Positions 44,451 through 53,499 of a stretch of 64,000 bases of DNA are shown in pieces. The position numbers and the translations under genes are program-made. The DNA is taken from contig CAYXSX010000001.1 in the NCBI GenBank assembly GCA_964467925.1, forward strand, positions 62,001 to 126,000. The letters are read 5' to 3'. Position 1 is the first letter of the stretch. Each line of letters starts with the position of its first letter. Under the pieces are notes generated by a model. That model saw only the letters and a list, made by a program, of their open reading frames with translations, was not told the origin of the DNA and ran no database searches. This stretch comes from CAYXSX01 sp964467925 (GTDB lineage Bacteria > Pseudomonadota > Alphaproteobacteria > Micavibrionales > Micavibrionaceae).

Positions 44451-45983
44451 ATGGATTTACGGTTTTTCAAAAACTCATGGGCGCTTTTTTTTCTCTGTCT
44501 CCTGTCCGGAGCCGGAGCCTCCTTCGCCATGGCACCCACAAATTACTGGTTCCTGCTTTTTCCCGCCCTTAGCATCTTATACGCCTCTATCGCCGCCAGC
44601 CGGAATTCGGGCATCGCCGCACTTTTAGGCTGGGCATTCAGCTTCGGCTATTTCGGTCTTGGCATGTGGTGGATCGGCAATGCGCTGCTGGTGGAGGGCA
44701 ATGATTATGCCTGGGCGTGGCCGCTTACAGTGAGTGTTCTACCCGCCGGACTTGCGCTTTACACCGCGCTTGCCGGATTTTTTATCAAGCGTTTTATCAA
44801 TCTGCAAACCCTGCCCGGCTTTCTGGGTTTTGCCGCCATTCTAGGCCTGTCCGAATTTGCACGCGGGCACCTGTTAACCGGATTTCCGTGGAATTTGTAC
44901 GGCTACAGCTGGGCGGAATTTCTGGAGATCGCCCAGCTTGCCAGTCTTCACAATATATACGGCCTGACATTTATTACGATTTTATGGGCGGTGCTTCCCG
45001 GTTATCTTTTTGGCGGACGCGGCTCGAGCCCTCTTACAAAAGCCCTGACCGCCGCCGCAATGATCGCAAGCTTCGCAGGGGCGTACGTATATGGGCATAC
45101 GCGCCTGCAAAACAACCCTACAACCTTCCATGAGAATGTCTCCATCCGGCTGGTCCAGCCTAACACCCCGCAGGAAGATAAATGGAACCGCGACCTTCTG
45201 CAGCCGAATTTCGAACAGCTGGTCAGCCTGTCGCGTTCTGACGGCGATGAAGCTGCCACCACTTATATTATCTGGCCGGAAACCGCGCTGAATTATATGG
45301 TCATGCGTGATCCGTTTAATCAGCAAATTCTGCGTGACGCCCTTCAATCTTATGAACGCAAGGCTTATCTTTTAACCGGGACCATGTTGCGCGATCCGAT
45401 CACGGAAGATTACACCAACAGCCTGTTGTTTTTCGATCAGAACGCAAATAACACCATGGCGTACGACAAGGCGCATCTGGTACCCTTCGGCGAATATATC
45501 CCGTTCCAGAAATGGATTCCGCTTGAGCCCGTTGCCAGATTTCAAGGCCTAAAAAGTGGTCCGGGGCCACGGCATTTTTCCACGCCGGAGGGTTTAGCGT
45601 ACAGTCCGTTGGTATGCTACGAAATCATTTTTCCGGGCAGCGTAACCCAAGACGGAGCGCCAAAACCTGATTTCATCATCAATGTGACCAATGACGCCTG
45701 GTACGGCGTCAGCCCAGGGCCTTATCAGCATTTCGTACAAGCCCGATTCCGTGCCATCGAGGAAGGCGTTCCCGTAATTCGGGCCGCAAACACAGGGATT
45801 TCCGGCGTAATTGACTCCTTCGGGCGGCCTGTATATAAAACGCGCCTGTTTGAAACCAATACGGAAGATATTTTACTACCCATAGCAAAAAAGACCACGT
45901 ACCCGCTTCAGGCTTTTGCAAACATTGCATTTTTACTTCTTACCGGAGTGCTTGTAGCCATAGCGTATGTACGCAGGCGTTAA
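44451..45983 (+). CDS. lnt: Apolipoprotein N-acyltransferase Lnt
   Basis: Inner-membrane enzyme of 510 residues that adds the third acyl chain to lipoproteins before Lol export. About six or seven membrane segments occupy the first 210 residues, then the nitrilase-like catalytic domain with the Glu-Lys-Cys triad in WPETALNYM, YDKAHLVPFGEYIPF and PLVCYEIIFPG; a last membrane helix is at the C-terminus. The frame opens at 44394 inside corC; the ATG at 44451 starts the conserved part. Confidence 0.96.
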   Translation: MDLRFFKNSWALFFLCLLSGAGASFAMAPTNYWFLLFPALSILYASIAASRNSGIAALLGWAFSFGYFGLGMWWIGNALLVEGNDYAWAWPLTVSVLPAGLALYTALAGFFIKRFINLQTLPGFLGFAAILGLSEFARGHLLTGFPWNLYGYSWAEFLEIAQLASLHNIYGLTFITILWAVLPGYLFGGRGSSPLTKALTAAAMIASFAGAYVYGHTRLQNNPTTFHENVSIRLVQPNTPQEDKWNRDLLQPNFEQLVSLSRSDGDEAATTYIIWPETALNYMVMRDPFNQQILRDALQSYERKAYLLTGTMLRDPITEDYTNSLLFFDQNANNTMAYDKAHLVPFGEYIPFQKWIPLEPVARFQGLKSGPGPRHFSTPEGLAYSPLVCYEIIFPGSVTQDGAPKPDFIINVTNDAWYGVSPGPYQHFVQARFRAIEEGVPVIRAANTGISGVIDSFGRPVYKTRLFETNTEDILLPIAKKTTYPLQAFANIAFLLLTGVLVAIAYVRRR

Positions 45984-46111
45984 TCCCCGAACATAATTAC
46001 ATTTGATAAATCAAAAAATATGCTTAAGGTTAGTTGCATACCTATGCATTCTTATAGTAATGGTTGTATGGAAAAAGTTTGAATTAAGGAAAATAAAAGA
46101 TAAAAAACACT

Positions 46112-46552
46112 ATGAATGCAGTCAAAAGAAAAACAAAAGGCGTTGCAGACCCGGTCGATAAACATGTAGGCCACCGCTTGCGTGTAAGAAGATCCCTGAT
46201 GGGTATGAGCCAGGAACGTCTGGCCGAAGCGATCGGACTGACCTTCCAACAAATCCAGAAATACGAGCGCGGCACCAACAGAGTAAGCGCTGGTCGCCTT
46301 TTCCAATTTAGCAATATTTTGGAAGTGCCGGTCGCTTACTTCTTCGAACAATTCGGCGATGCCTTTGAACAGAAAAAAGGCAATTACGGTTTTTCCGACA
46401 ATGCGCAGGAGGGTTTTCAAAGTGAAGACCTGATGCAGAGAAAAGAAACGTTGGACCTGATCCGCGTTTATTACTCCATTCCCGATGCCAACGCCCGCAA
46501 GGACATTTACAAATTCGTCAAATCCATGGCGGATAAAATGCAGAAGTCATAG
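46112..46552 (+). CDS. XRE family helix-turn-helix regulator
   Basis: DNA-binding protein of 146 residues. Residues about 18-72 form a Cro/C1-type helix-turn-helix with RVRRSLMGMSQERLAEAIG, then the recognition part LTFQQIQKYERGTNRV. The C-terminal half contains ALEQKK-like helical sequence and ends with LIRVYYSIPDANARKDIYKF. The same type of gene is found between lnt and metK in many alphaproteobacteria, so it may regulate metK or methionine-related genes, though this is an inference. Confidence 0.9.
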   Translation: MNAVKRKTKGVADPVDKHVGHRLRVRRSLMGMSQERLAEAIGLTFQQIQKYERGTNRVSAGRLFQFSNILEVPVAYFFEQFGDAFEQKKGNYGFSDNAQEGFQSEDLMQRKETLDLIRVYYSIPDANARKDIYKFVKSMADKMQKS

Positions 46553-46671
46553 CTTTCGCGCCAATCTCTTACGCTTTTTAGCTTGAAGTGGCCCTCATCA
46601 GTCATTAGGGTTGGTTTTTTAAGGGGCTGCCCCCCTGTCGAACCGTTTAAACTAAAACGAGAGAAACATAT
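46553..46671 (+). promoter_or_regulatory. Structured leader upstream of metK
   Basis: A 119-bp non-coding stretch between the regulator and metK. It holds a hairpin GGCCCTCAT-CAGTC-ATTAGGGTT (46592-46614 approximately, with one mismatch) followed by GGTTTTTT, which resembles an intrinsic terminator, and then a second short hairpin GGGGC-TG-CCCC. It could end the regulator transcript or be an attenuator for metK. I could not match it to a known SAM-binding riboswitch. Confidence 0.4.
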
Positions 46672-47913
46672 ATGCCTCCACATTCAGGACAAGTAGCCGA
46701 AATGCCGCAAAACAAACCCAGCGCCGCTAAAGGCCATGATTTAAAAGATTACCTTTTCACAAGCGAATCCGTTTCGGAAGGCCATCCTGACAAACTTTGC
46801 GACCGTGTCTCTGATACTATTGTAGACCTTTATCTTTCGGCAGACCCCTATTCCCGCGTCGCTGCAGAAACTCTCGCAACAACTGACACTCTCATTATCG
46901 CCGGAGAAACGCGCGGCCCCGAAAGCGTTACAAAAGAAAAAATAGAACAGGCCGCCCGCGAAGCTATTAAGGATATCGGTTACGAGCAGGAAGGCTTTCA
47001 CTGGAAAACCGTTAACATCGATATCAAGCTTCATAAACAATCCGTCGACATCGCGCAGGGCGTTGATGAAGGTACAGGCGTTGATAAAAACGAAGGTGCC
47101 GGCGACCAGGGCATCATGTTTGGCTATGCCTGCACGGAAACAGATGTTTTGATGCCTGCCGCCATTCACTACTCTCACCAGATTTTGAAAGAGCTTGCCA
47201 ATGCCCGTAAAAACGGCGACCTCAAAGGCAAGATCGAGCCTGATGCAAAGTCACAGGTTACTTTGGAATATAAAGATGACAAACCGGTTTGCGCCTCTTC
47301 TGTTGTGGTTTCTACACAGCATGCGGAGGGTCTTTCCGACAGGGACGTCAGAGAGCTTGTCCGCCCTTATGTTGAAAAAGTGCTGCCCGAAGGCTTCATG
47401 CCGCCGGAAGATGAATTCTACGTCAACCCTACAGGCCGTTTTGTAATCGGCGGGCCCGTCGGCGACTGCGGGCTGACCGGGCGTAAAATTATTGTTGACA
47501 CCTATGGCGGTTCTGCGCCCCATGGCGGCGGTGCTTTCTCCGGTAAGGACCCAACGAAGGTAGACCGTTCTGCCGCTTACGCTGCTCGGTATCTTGCAAA
47601 GAACGTCGTAGCTGCGGGCTATGCCGATGGCTGTACAATCCAGCTTGCCTATGCGATCGGTGTTTCCAAGCCGCTTGGCGTCTATGTGAACACTCACGGC
47701 ACAGGCTCTGTTCCCGAAGACGAGCTTATCAAAGCCCTGAGAAAGCTCGTGGATTTGAGCCCCCGCGGTATCCGTGAGCACCTGCAATTGAACCGTCCGA
47801 TCTATACTCCCACTTCGGCTTATGGTCACTTTGGCCGCACACCGACAGCGGAGGGGCATTTCTCATGGGAAAAGACCGATCTGGTAGATGAACTCCACCG
47901 CATCTTCGGTTAA
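46672..47913 (+). CDS. metK: S-adenosylmethionine synthetase
   Basis: Makes SAM from methionine and ATP; 413 residues, with an N-terminal extension of about 27 residues before the conserved start FTSESVSEGHPDKLCDR. The ATP and metal motifs GAGDQGIMFGYA and GGGAFSGKD are intact. GAGAGAAAC precedes the ATG; an internal ATG eight codons later is an alternative. A family A palindrome begins nine bases after the stop codon. The gene lies in the conserved lnt-HTH-metK-trmB order. Confidence 0.97.
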   Translation: MPPHSGQVAEMPQNKPSAAKGHDLKDYLFTSESVSEGHPDKLCDRVSDTIVDLYLSADPYSRVAAETLATTDTLIIAGETRGPESVTKEKIEQAAREAIKDIGYEQEGFHWKTVNIDIKLHKQSVDIAQGVDEGTGVDKNEGAGDQGIMFGYACTETDVLMPAAIHYSHQILKELANARKNGDLKGKIEPDAKSQVTLEYKDDKPVCASSVVVSTQHAEGLSDRDVRELVRPYVEKVLPEGFMPPEDEFYVNPTGRFVIGGPVGDCGLTGRKIIVDTYGGSAPHGGGAFSGKDPTKVDRSAAYAARYLAKNVVAAGYADGCTIQLAYAIGVSKPLGVYVNTHGTGSVPEDELIKALRKLVDLSPRGIREHLQLNRPIYTPTSAYGHFGRTPTAEGHFSWEKTDLVDELHRIFG

Positions 47914-47922
47914 CTTTTCTTT

Positions 47923-48004
47923 CGTCATTGCGAGGAGCATTAGCGACGAAGCAATCTAGAATGGCATTGTATCCCCAGATTGCTTCGCTTACGCTCGCAA
48001 TGAC
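47923..48004. repeat. Palindromic element, family A, abutting the trmB start codon
   Basis: Ends CGTCATTGCGAGG and CTCGCAATGAC; inner arms GAAGCAATCT and AGATTGCTTC. It fills nearly the entire metK-trmB gap and its last base is next to the A of the trmB ATG at 48005, leaving no room for a normal ribosome binding site. Confidence 0.9.
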
Positions 48005-48775
48005 ATGAAACAAAAAACAGAGAATATCAAAAGAGTTTACGGGCGGCGGCAAAGCCGCCCGCTTAACGAGAGCCGTCAGAATGCTCTCGAAACGCTTTTG
48101 CCAGCTCTTAAGATTCCCGAAGATAGCGTGACAGGAACGCCCAATATTGATCCCGCTTCTCTGTTCGATTTCTCACCCGAGGAGACATGGCTGGAAATAG
48201 GGTTCGGCAGTGGTGAACACATGGCAGGCCTCATGCGCCGCCACCCTGAAAACGCCTATATCGGGGTGGAGCCTTTTGTGAACGGTATGGCCGCGTTTCT
48301 TTTATCCCTTGTATGTCATTCCGGTGAAAGCCGGAATCTGGTAGAAAAACAACAACCCGATCCCGGTTTGCACCGGGATGACCTTTTTAGAAATATCCGC
48401 GTCCATATGGATGATGCGGTGATGCTCGCGCAATCGATCATCCCGAATTCACTTGATGGAATTTATATACTCAACCCCGACCCATGGCACAAAAAGCGTC
48501 ATTGGAAACGCCGGATCGTTCGACCGGAAACCCTCGACATATACGCGAAAATTCTAAAACCCGGCGGCAAACTGATCATGAGCAGCGACGTTCCCGATAT
48601 GTCGCAATGGATGCTGACCCACACTTATAATCATACCGCTTTTACATGGACAGCCAAGCGCGCCGATGACTGGCGCAAGGCCCCGCGTGACTGGATCACC
48701 ACCAAATACGAGGTCAAAGGCGCAAAAGGCGCAAAAGTTATGAGTTATCTCATTTTTGAGAGAAAAACCTTGTAA
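48005..48775 (+). CDS. trmB: tRNA (guanine-N7-)-methyltransferase TrmB with inserted palindrome
   Basis: Methylates G46 in the tRNA variable loop using SAM; 256 residues, longer than usual. The N-terminal YGRRQSRPLN pattern, the SAM loop WLEIGFGSGEHMAG and the later NPDPWHKKRHWKRR are typical. Between FLLS and NIRVHMDDA lies a foreign stretch (about residues 102-127, with CHSGESRNL and PDPGLHRDD) encoded by a 68-bp palindromic element at 48315-48382. It keeps the reading frame. Upstream, another palindrome ends right at the start codon. A terminator follows the gene. Confidence 0.93.
   Translation: MKQKTENIKRVYGRRQSRPLNESRQNALETLLPALKIPEDSVTGTPNIDPASLFDFSPEETWLEIGFGSGEHMAGLMRRHPENAYIGVEPFVNGMAAFLLSLVCHSGESRNLVEKQQPDPGLHRDDLFRNIRVHMDDAVMLAQSIIPNSLDGIYILNPDPWHKKRHWKRRIVRPETLDIYAKILKPGGKLIMSSDVPDMSQWMLTHTYNHTAFTWTAKRADDWRKAPRDWITTKYEVKGAKGAKVMSYLIFERKTL
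48315..48382. repeat. Palindromic element, family C, inserted in frame in trmB
   Basis: Left end GTCATTCCGGTGAAAGCCGG and right end CACCGGGATGAC form an inverted pair, with the inner GGAATC/GATCCCG arms. Intergenic relatives occur at 37363-37488 and 59891-59969. The element contributes about 22 codons and no stop codon to trmB. Confidence 0.88.
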
Positions 48776-48820
48776 TCCTCGCTTGAAAAGCATATAAACC
48801 TATCAAAACCTGAATTGTAT

Positions 48821-48854
48821 AAGGGTGAGCTGAAAAATCGGCTCGCCTTTTTTA
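48821..48854 (+). terminator. Rho-independent terminator between trmB and rimP
   Basis: GGTGAGC and GCTCGCC pair (one G-U) around a ten-base loop, followed by TTTTTT. It ends the metK-trmB transcript 46 bases after trmB and separates it from the rimP-nusA operon. The terminator leaves only 27 bases before the rimP start, so a rimP promoter must overlap it or lie above. Confidence 0.8.
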
Positions 48855-48880
48855 TTAGGATTTTCGAAATAGGTTAGTAA

Positions 48881-49378
48881 ATGAGACAAACGCCGCTGGA
48901 GCAAAAGATAACCGCCCTCGCCGCCCCTGTGATCGCCGATCTGGGGTTTGAGCTTGTATGGGTAAAGATTATCGGCGAAGGCAATTCGCAAAACGTCCAG
49001 ATTATGGCGGAAAATCCGGAGACGAAACGCCTTGGCATTGATGATTGCGCCAAGCTTAGCAAGGCAATCGCCGCCGTCATGGAAGTAGAAGACCCGATTT
49101 CAGGTGCTTACAGGCTGGAGCTTAGCTCGCCGGGCATCGACCGCCTTTTGGTGCGGGAAAAAGATTTTGAAGATTATGCCGGTTTCGAAGCCAAGCTGGA
49201 AACCGATACGCCCAATGAAAACGGGCAAAAAAGATTTCGCGGTGTTATCAAGGGGATCAAACAAAACCTGATCAGCCTTGATACCGACACCGGAGAAGTG
49301 GAAATTCCGTTCGGCGCGCTGGCGAAAGCCAAGCTCGTTCTGACGGATGATTTGATTAAAGCAACAGCCAATAGATAG
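48881..49378 (+). CDS. rimP: Ribosome maturation factor RimP
   Basis: Assists 30S subunit assembly; 165 residues. The pattern LGFELVWVKI and DDCAKLSKAIAAVMEVEDPI, with RLELSSPGIDRLL, are the family's conserved blocks, followed by an SH3-like C-terminal domain. It is the first gene of the rimP-nusA-infB-rbfA-truB-rpsO group; nusA starts 16 bases later. Confidence 0.96.
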   Translation: MRQTPLEQKITALAAPVIADLGFELVWVKIIGEGNSQNVQIMAENPETKRLGIDDCAKLSKAIAAVMEVEDPISGAYRLELSSPGIDRLLVREKDFEDYAGFEAKLETDTPNENGQKRFRGVIKGIKQNLISLDTDTGEVEIPFGALAKAKLVLTDDLIKATANR

Positions 49379-49394
49379 AGAAAAGGAAAACATC

Positions 49395-50945
49395 ATGGAA
49401 TTGCTGCAAGTTGCCGACACAGTCGCAAGGGAAAAAAACATCGATCGCGAGATCGTGATTGAAGCCATGGAAGAGGCCATTCAAAAAGCGGGTCGTTCCA
49501 AATACGGTCACGATCAGGATATCCGCGCGAAAATCGACCGCAAGACCGGTGATATCGCCCTGCAACGTTTCCGCGAAGTTGTCGCCGAAGACGCCGAAAT
49601 CGAAAACGAAGTGGCGCAGCTTACGCCCTCTCAAGCCAAGCGCATCAAGCCGGATGCGCAAGTCGGCGACATCCTGATCGACGATCTGCCGCCGCTTGAT
49701 TTCGGCCGCATCGCCGCGATGACCGCCAAACAGGTGATCATGCAAAAAGTGCGCGAGGCCGAGCGCGCCCGCCAGTACGAAGAATATAAGGACCGCGTTG
49801 GCGAAATCGTCAACGGCGTGGTCAAGCGTGTGGAATACGGCAACGCGACCATCGACATTCAGGGCCGCGCCGAAGGTTTACTCCGCCGCGACGAAAGCCT
49901 GCCGCGCGAGCATCTGAACACGAATGACCGCGTACGCGCGATCATTTACGAAGTGCGCGAAGAAACGCGCGGGCCGCAGATTTTCCTCTCCCGCTCGCAC
50001 CCCGAATTCATGGCTCAGCTTTTCACACAGGAAGTGCCGGAAATTTATGACGGCGTTATCGAGATCAAGGGCGTTGCCCGCGACCCCGGTTCCCGCGCAA
50101 AAATCGCCGTGGCCTCCAAGGATGGTTCTATCGACCCCGTAGGCGCTTGCGTCGGTATGCGTGGCTCCCGCGTTCAGGCGGTTGTGAACGAACTGGCCGG
50201 CGAGAAAATCGACATCGTGCCGTGGTCCGAAGACGTAGCGACATTCACCGTTAACGCGCTGCAACCCGCCGAAGTGGCCAAGGTTGTTCTGGACGAGGAA
50301 AACAACCGTATGGATGTGGTCGTTCCTGACGAGCAGCTCAGCCTTGCCATCGGTCGCCGCGGCCAGAACGTCCGCCTTGCCTCCATGCTGACCGGCTGGG
50401 ACATCGACATCATGACCGAAGCGGAAGAATCCGAGCGCCGCGCCGAGGAATTCAAAACACGCTCCACGCTGTTCATGACCGCGCTGGACGTGGACGAAGT
50501 TATTGCGCATCTTCTGGTGGCCGAAGGCTTTACCAAGGTCGAGGAAATCGCAGAAACACCGATCGACGAGCTTAACCAGATCGAAGGTTTCGAGGAAGAA
50601 GTTTCCATCGAGCTGCAAAACCGTGCGATTGCCTTCCTTGATGCGAAGGCGAAAGAACTGGCAGCAAAACAGGCCGAGCTTGGCATTGATGACGACCTGA
50701 TGGGCTTTGAGGGTCTGCGCTCCGACCAAATTCTGGTACTGGGCGAAAAAGGCGTTAAAACACGCGATGATCTTGCCGATCTGGCGGGTGACGAACTCAT
50801 CGAAATGCTGGGCGAGGGTCATTTGACTCCGCGCGAAGCCAATGATGTTATTATGGCCGCGCGTGCGCACTGGTTCGAAGACGAAGATCAGGCCGAGGCG
50901 CAAACCGAAGCAGAAGGCGAAGAGCCCCAGCAGGCAACCGCATAA
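49395..50945 (+). CDS. nusA: Transcription elongation/termination factor NusA
   Basis: Protein of 516 residues that binds RNA polymerase and modulates pausing, termination and antitermination. Domains in order: N-terminal polymerase-binding domain (1-125), S1 (about 135-200, VNGVVKRVEYGNATIDIQG), two KH domains (GACVGMRGSRVQAV and SLAIGRRGQNVRLA), and two C-terminal helix-hairpin-helix acidic repeats with a DEDQAEAQTEAEGEE tail. AAAGGAAAAC precedes the ATG. The usual ylxR gene between nusA and infB is missing. Confidence 0.97.
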   Translation: MELLQVADTVAREKNIDREIVIEAMEEAIQKAGRSKYGHDQDIRAKIDRKTGDIALQRFREVVAEDAEIENEVAQLTPSQAKRIKPDAQVGDILIDDLPPLDFGRIAAMTAKQVIMQKVREAERARQYEEYKDRVGEIVNGVVKRVEYGNATIDIQGRAEGLLRRDESLPREHLNTNDRVRAIIYEVREETRGPQIFLSRSHPEFMAQLFTQEVPEIYDGVIEIKGVARDPGSRAKIAVASKDGSIDPVGACVGMRGSRVQAVVNELAGEKIDIVPWSEDVATFTVNALQPAEVAKVVLDEENNRMDVVVPDEQLSLAIGRRGQNVRLASMLTGWDIDIMTEAEESERRAEEFKTRSTLFMTALDVDEVIAHLLVAEGFTKVEEIAETPIDELNQIEGFEEEVSIELQNRAIAFLDAKAKELAAKQAELGIDDDLMGFEGLRSDQILVLGEKGVKTRDDLADLAGDELIEMLGEGHLTPREANDVIMAARAHWFEDEDQAEAQTEAEGEEPQQATA

Positions 50946-51023
50946 CAATCTTGATATGAAGACAACAAGACAGGTCCTCACCATCATGTAACAGGAAAAG
51001 CAAAAGGAAGAAGTTAGCAGCAC

Positions 51024-53495
51024 ATGAGCGAAGCAAAAGACAAACAAGCAGACGACAAGAAAGACGGCGGTAAAAAAACGCTCAGCCTTGGCGGCACACT
51101 AAGCCTGAAAGGTGCCGGTTCGACTTCGGCCCCGCGCCAGAACGTTACGCAAGGCCGCAGCGGCGCCAATGTCGCGGTGGAGGTTCGCCGTAACCGCTCC
51201 GCCGCCGCACGTTCTGCGGAAGCCGAAAAATCTGCGGAAGAACAACGCCTGACCGAAGAAGAGCGTGAAGCCCGCTTTAAAGCCTTGCGCGAAGCCCAAG
51301 GCTCCGGTCGCCGCTCCACCCTGCCTGACCGTAAACCCGTTCACCGCCCTGCCCCCAAGGAAGAAGAACAAGCGGCCAGCCCCGACGATGCGCGCGCGGC
51401 CGAACTGGCGGAGATGGAAAAAATCGAAATGGCCGAACGCTCCAAACGCGCCGAAGCTGGCCATGATGCGGGCACAGATGCGCACCGCCGTTCGCGTTTT
51501 GATGACCGCGACCAGGAAGAAAGCTACCGCGACAAACTGAAAAAGAATGCGGCAAAAGCGCCGCGCGGCGCCGACAAGCGCGACCGCACAGGCCGCATTA
51601 CTGTTACACAGGCGCTTAACGATGATTACGACCGCGACCGTGGCCAATCGCTTGCGGCACAAAAACGCGCGCGTGAAAAGGCACGCATGGCGCAAAGCAA
51701 TTTCCAGGAACCCACGGAAAAACAAGTCCGTGAGGTTACCCTGCCCGAAACCATTACCGTGGGCGAACTTGCCAATCGTATGGCGGAACCCGGCGGCGAA
51801 GTGGTCAAGACACTGATGAAACTCGGCGTCATGGCGACAATCACACAGGTGATCGATGCAGACACCGCCGAATTGGTGGTCGGAGAATTCGGCCACAAGG
51901 TAAAACGCGTTTCCGATTCCGATGTTGAAATCGGTCTTGAGGGTATCGAGGATACTACCGAGAATCTTAAACCGCGTCCGCCCGTTGTGACCATCATGGG
52001 TCACGTGGACCATGGTAAAACCTCCCTGCTCGATGCGCTGCGCCAGACCGATGTCGCGGGCGGCGAAGCGGGCGGCATCACCCAGCATATCGGCGCCTAT
52101 CAGGTGCAAATGCCAAGCGGCCAGAAAATCACTTTCCTTGATACGCCCGGTCACGCGGCGTTTACCGAGATGCGTTCCCGCGGCGCGAACGTAACCGACA
52201 TCGTGGTGATCGTTGTGGCGGCGGACGATTCCATCATGCCCCAGACGATCGAGGCGATTAACCACGCCAAGGCGGCGAAGGTTCCTCTGATCATTGCGAT
52301 CAATAAAATCGACCTGCCCGCCGCCGACCCGATGAGGGTCAAAACGGAGCTGCTTCAGCATGAAGTTGTGGTGGAAGAAATGAGCGGTGATGTTCAATGT
52401 ATCGAAGTTTCCGCGATCAAGAAAACCAATCTCGACAAACTCGAAGAAGCCATCCTTCTTCAGGCGGAAATTCTCGAACTTAAGGCCAATCCGGACCGGG
52501 AGGCGCAAGGCGTTGTTGTGGAATCCAAATTGGAAAAAGGCCGCGGCCCCGTTGCCACAGTTCTGATTCAAAAAGGCACGCTCAAGATCGGTGATATTTT
52601 TGTCGCCGGCGGTGAATTCGGCAAGGTCCGTGCCCTGGTCAACGACCGCGGCGAAAACGTGAAACAGGCTATCCCCGGCGAACCGGTGGAAGTACTCGGC
52701 ATTAACGGTGTTCCCGATGCGGGCGATTCTCTTAGCGTTGTAAACGATGAAGCCAAAGCGCGCGAAGTTGCCGCATACCGCCAGCGTAAAAAGCGCGAAG
52801 CGCAGGCCGCCATCGCCGTGAAGGGCCGCACGACGATCGATGATCTGATCGCGCAGCGCGAAGCGGGAGAGAAAACCGCCCTGCCCGTTATTATCAAGGC
52901 GGACGTGCACGGCTCGATCGAGGCTATCGCCGGATCATACCGCAAGATGGTGGAGGAGAACGCCGATATCGAGGTGCAGGTTCTGCACTCCGGCGTCGGG
53001 GGCATCACCGAATCCGACGTCAAACTGGCCCGCGCTTCGGGCGGCGTTATCGTCGGCTTTAACGTGCGCGCCAATGCGCAAGCCCGCGACCTCGCCCATC
53101 AGGAAGGCGTCGATGTGCGTTATTATAATGTTATCTACGATGTGATCGACGATGCGAAGTCTATCCTTTCCGGTATGCTCTCGCCCACCAAGCGTGAGGA
53201 GTATATCGGCCAGGCGAAAATCCTTCAGGTATTCAACATCACCAAGGTCGGCAAGGTTGCGGGCTGTATGGTGGAAATGGGCGCGGTGCGCCGCGGCAAC
53301 AAGGTGCGTTTGCTCCGCGACGATGTTGTCATTCATGAAGGCATGCTCAAAACCCTTCAACGCTTCAAGGACGAAGTCAAAGAAGTGAAAGAAGGAACCG
53401 AATGCGGCATGGCCTTTGCGAATTACGACGACATCAAGGAAGGCGATATTATCGAATGCTTCGAAGTGATCGAGGTCGAACGCAAGGTCGAGTAA
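51024..53495 (+). CDS. infB: Translation initiation factor IF-2
   Basis: GTPase of 823 residues that places initiator tRNA on the 30S subunit. The N-terminal third (1-230) is charged, Ala/Arg/Glu-rich and disordered, as usual. The IF2_N domain is near residues 240-290, then the G domain with GHVDHGKTSLLDAL, DTPGH and NKID, then domains II-IV ending in the fMet-tRNA-binding C2 part. Start ATG at 51024 follows GGAAGAAG. It is directly upstream of rbfA by four bases. Confidence 0.98.
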   Translation: MSEAKDKQADDKKDGGKKTLSLGGTLSLKGAGSTSAPRQNVTQGRSGANVAVEVRRNRSAAARSAEAEKSAEEQRLTEEEREARFKALREAQGSGRRSTLPDRKPVHRPAPKEEEQAASPDDARAAELAEMEKIEMAERSKRAEAGHDAGTDAHRRSRFDDRDQEESYRDKLKKNAAKAPRGADKRDRTGRITVTQALNDDYDRDRGQSLAAQKRAREKARMAQSNFQEPTEKQVREVTLPETITVGELANRMAEPGGEVVKTLMKLGVMATITQVIDADTAELVVGEFGHKVKRVSDSDVEIGLEGIEDTTENLKPRPPVVTIMGHVDHGKTSLLDALRQTDVAGGEAGGITQHIGAYQVQMPSGQKITFLDTPGHAAFTEMRSRGANVTDIVVIVVAADDSIMPQTIEAINHAKAAKVPLIIAINKIDLPAADPMRVKTELLQHEVVVEEMSGDVQCIEVSAIKKTNLDKLEEAILLQAEILELKANPDREAQGVVVESKLEKGRGPVATVLIQKGTLKIGDIFVAGGEFGKVRALVNDRGENVKQAIPGEPVEVLGINGVPDAGDSLSVVNDEAKAREVAAYRQRKKREAQAAIAVKGRTTIDDLIAQREAGEKTALPVIIKADVHGSIEAIAGSYRKMVEENADIEVQVLHSGVGGITESDVKLARASGGVIVGFNVRANAQARDLAHQEGVDVRYYNVIYDVIDDAKSILSGMLSPTKREEYIGQAKILQVFNITKVGKVAGCMVEMGAVRRGNKVRLLRDDVVIHEGMLKTLQRFKDEVKEVKEGTECGMAFANYDDIKEGDIIECFEVIEVERKVE

Positions 53496-53499
53496 AGCC

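Noticed and set aside
51099..52910. 603-codon minus-strand frame opposite infB
   Set aside because: It is a shadow of the highly biased infB coding sequence; IF-2 motifs on the plus strand are unambiguous.
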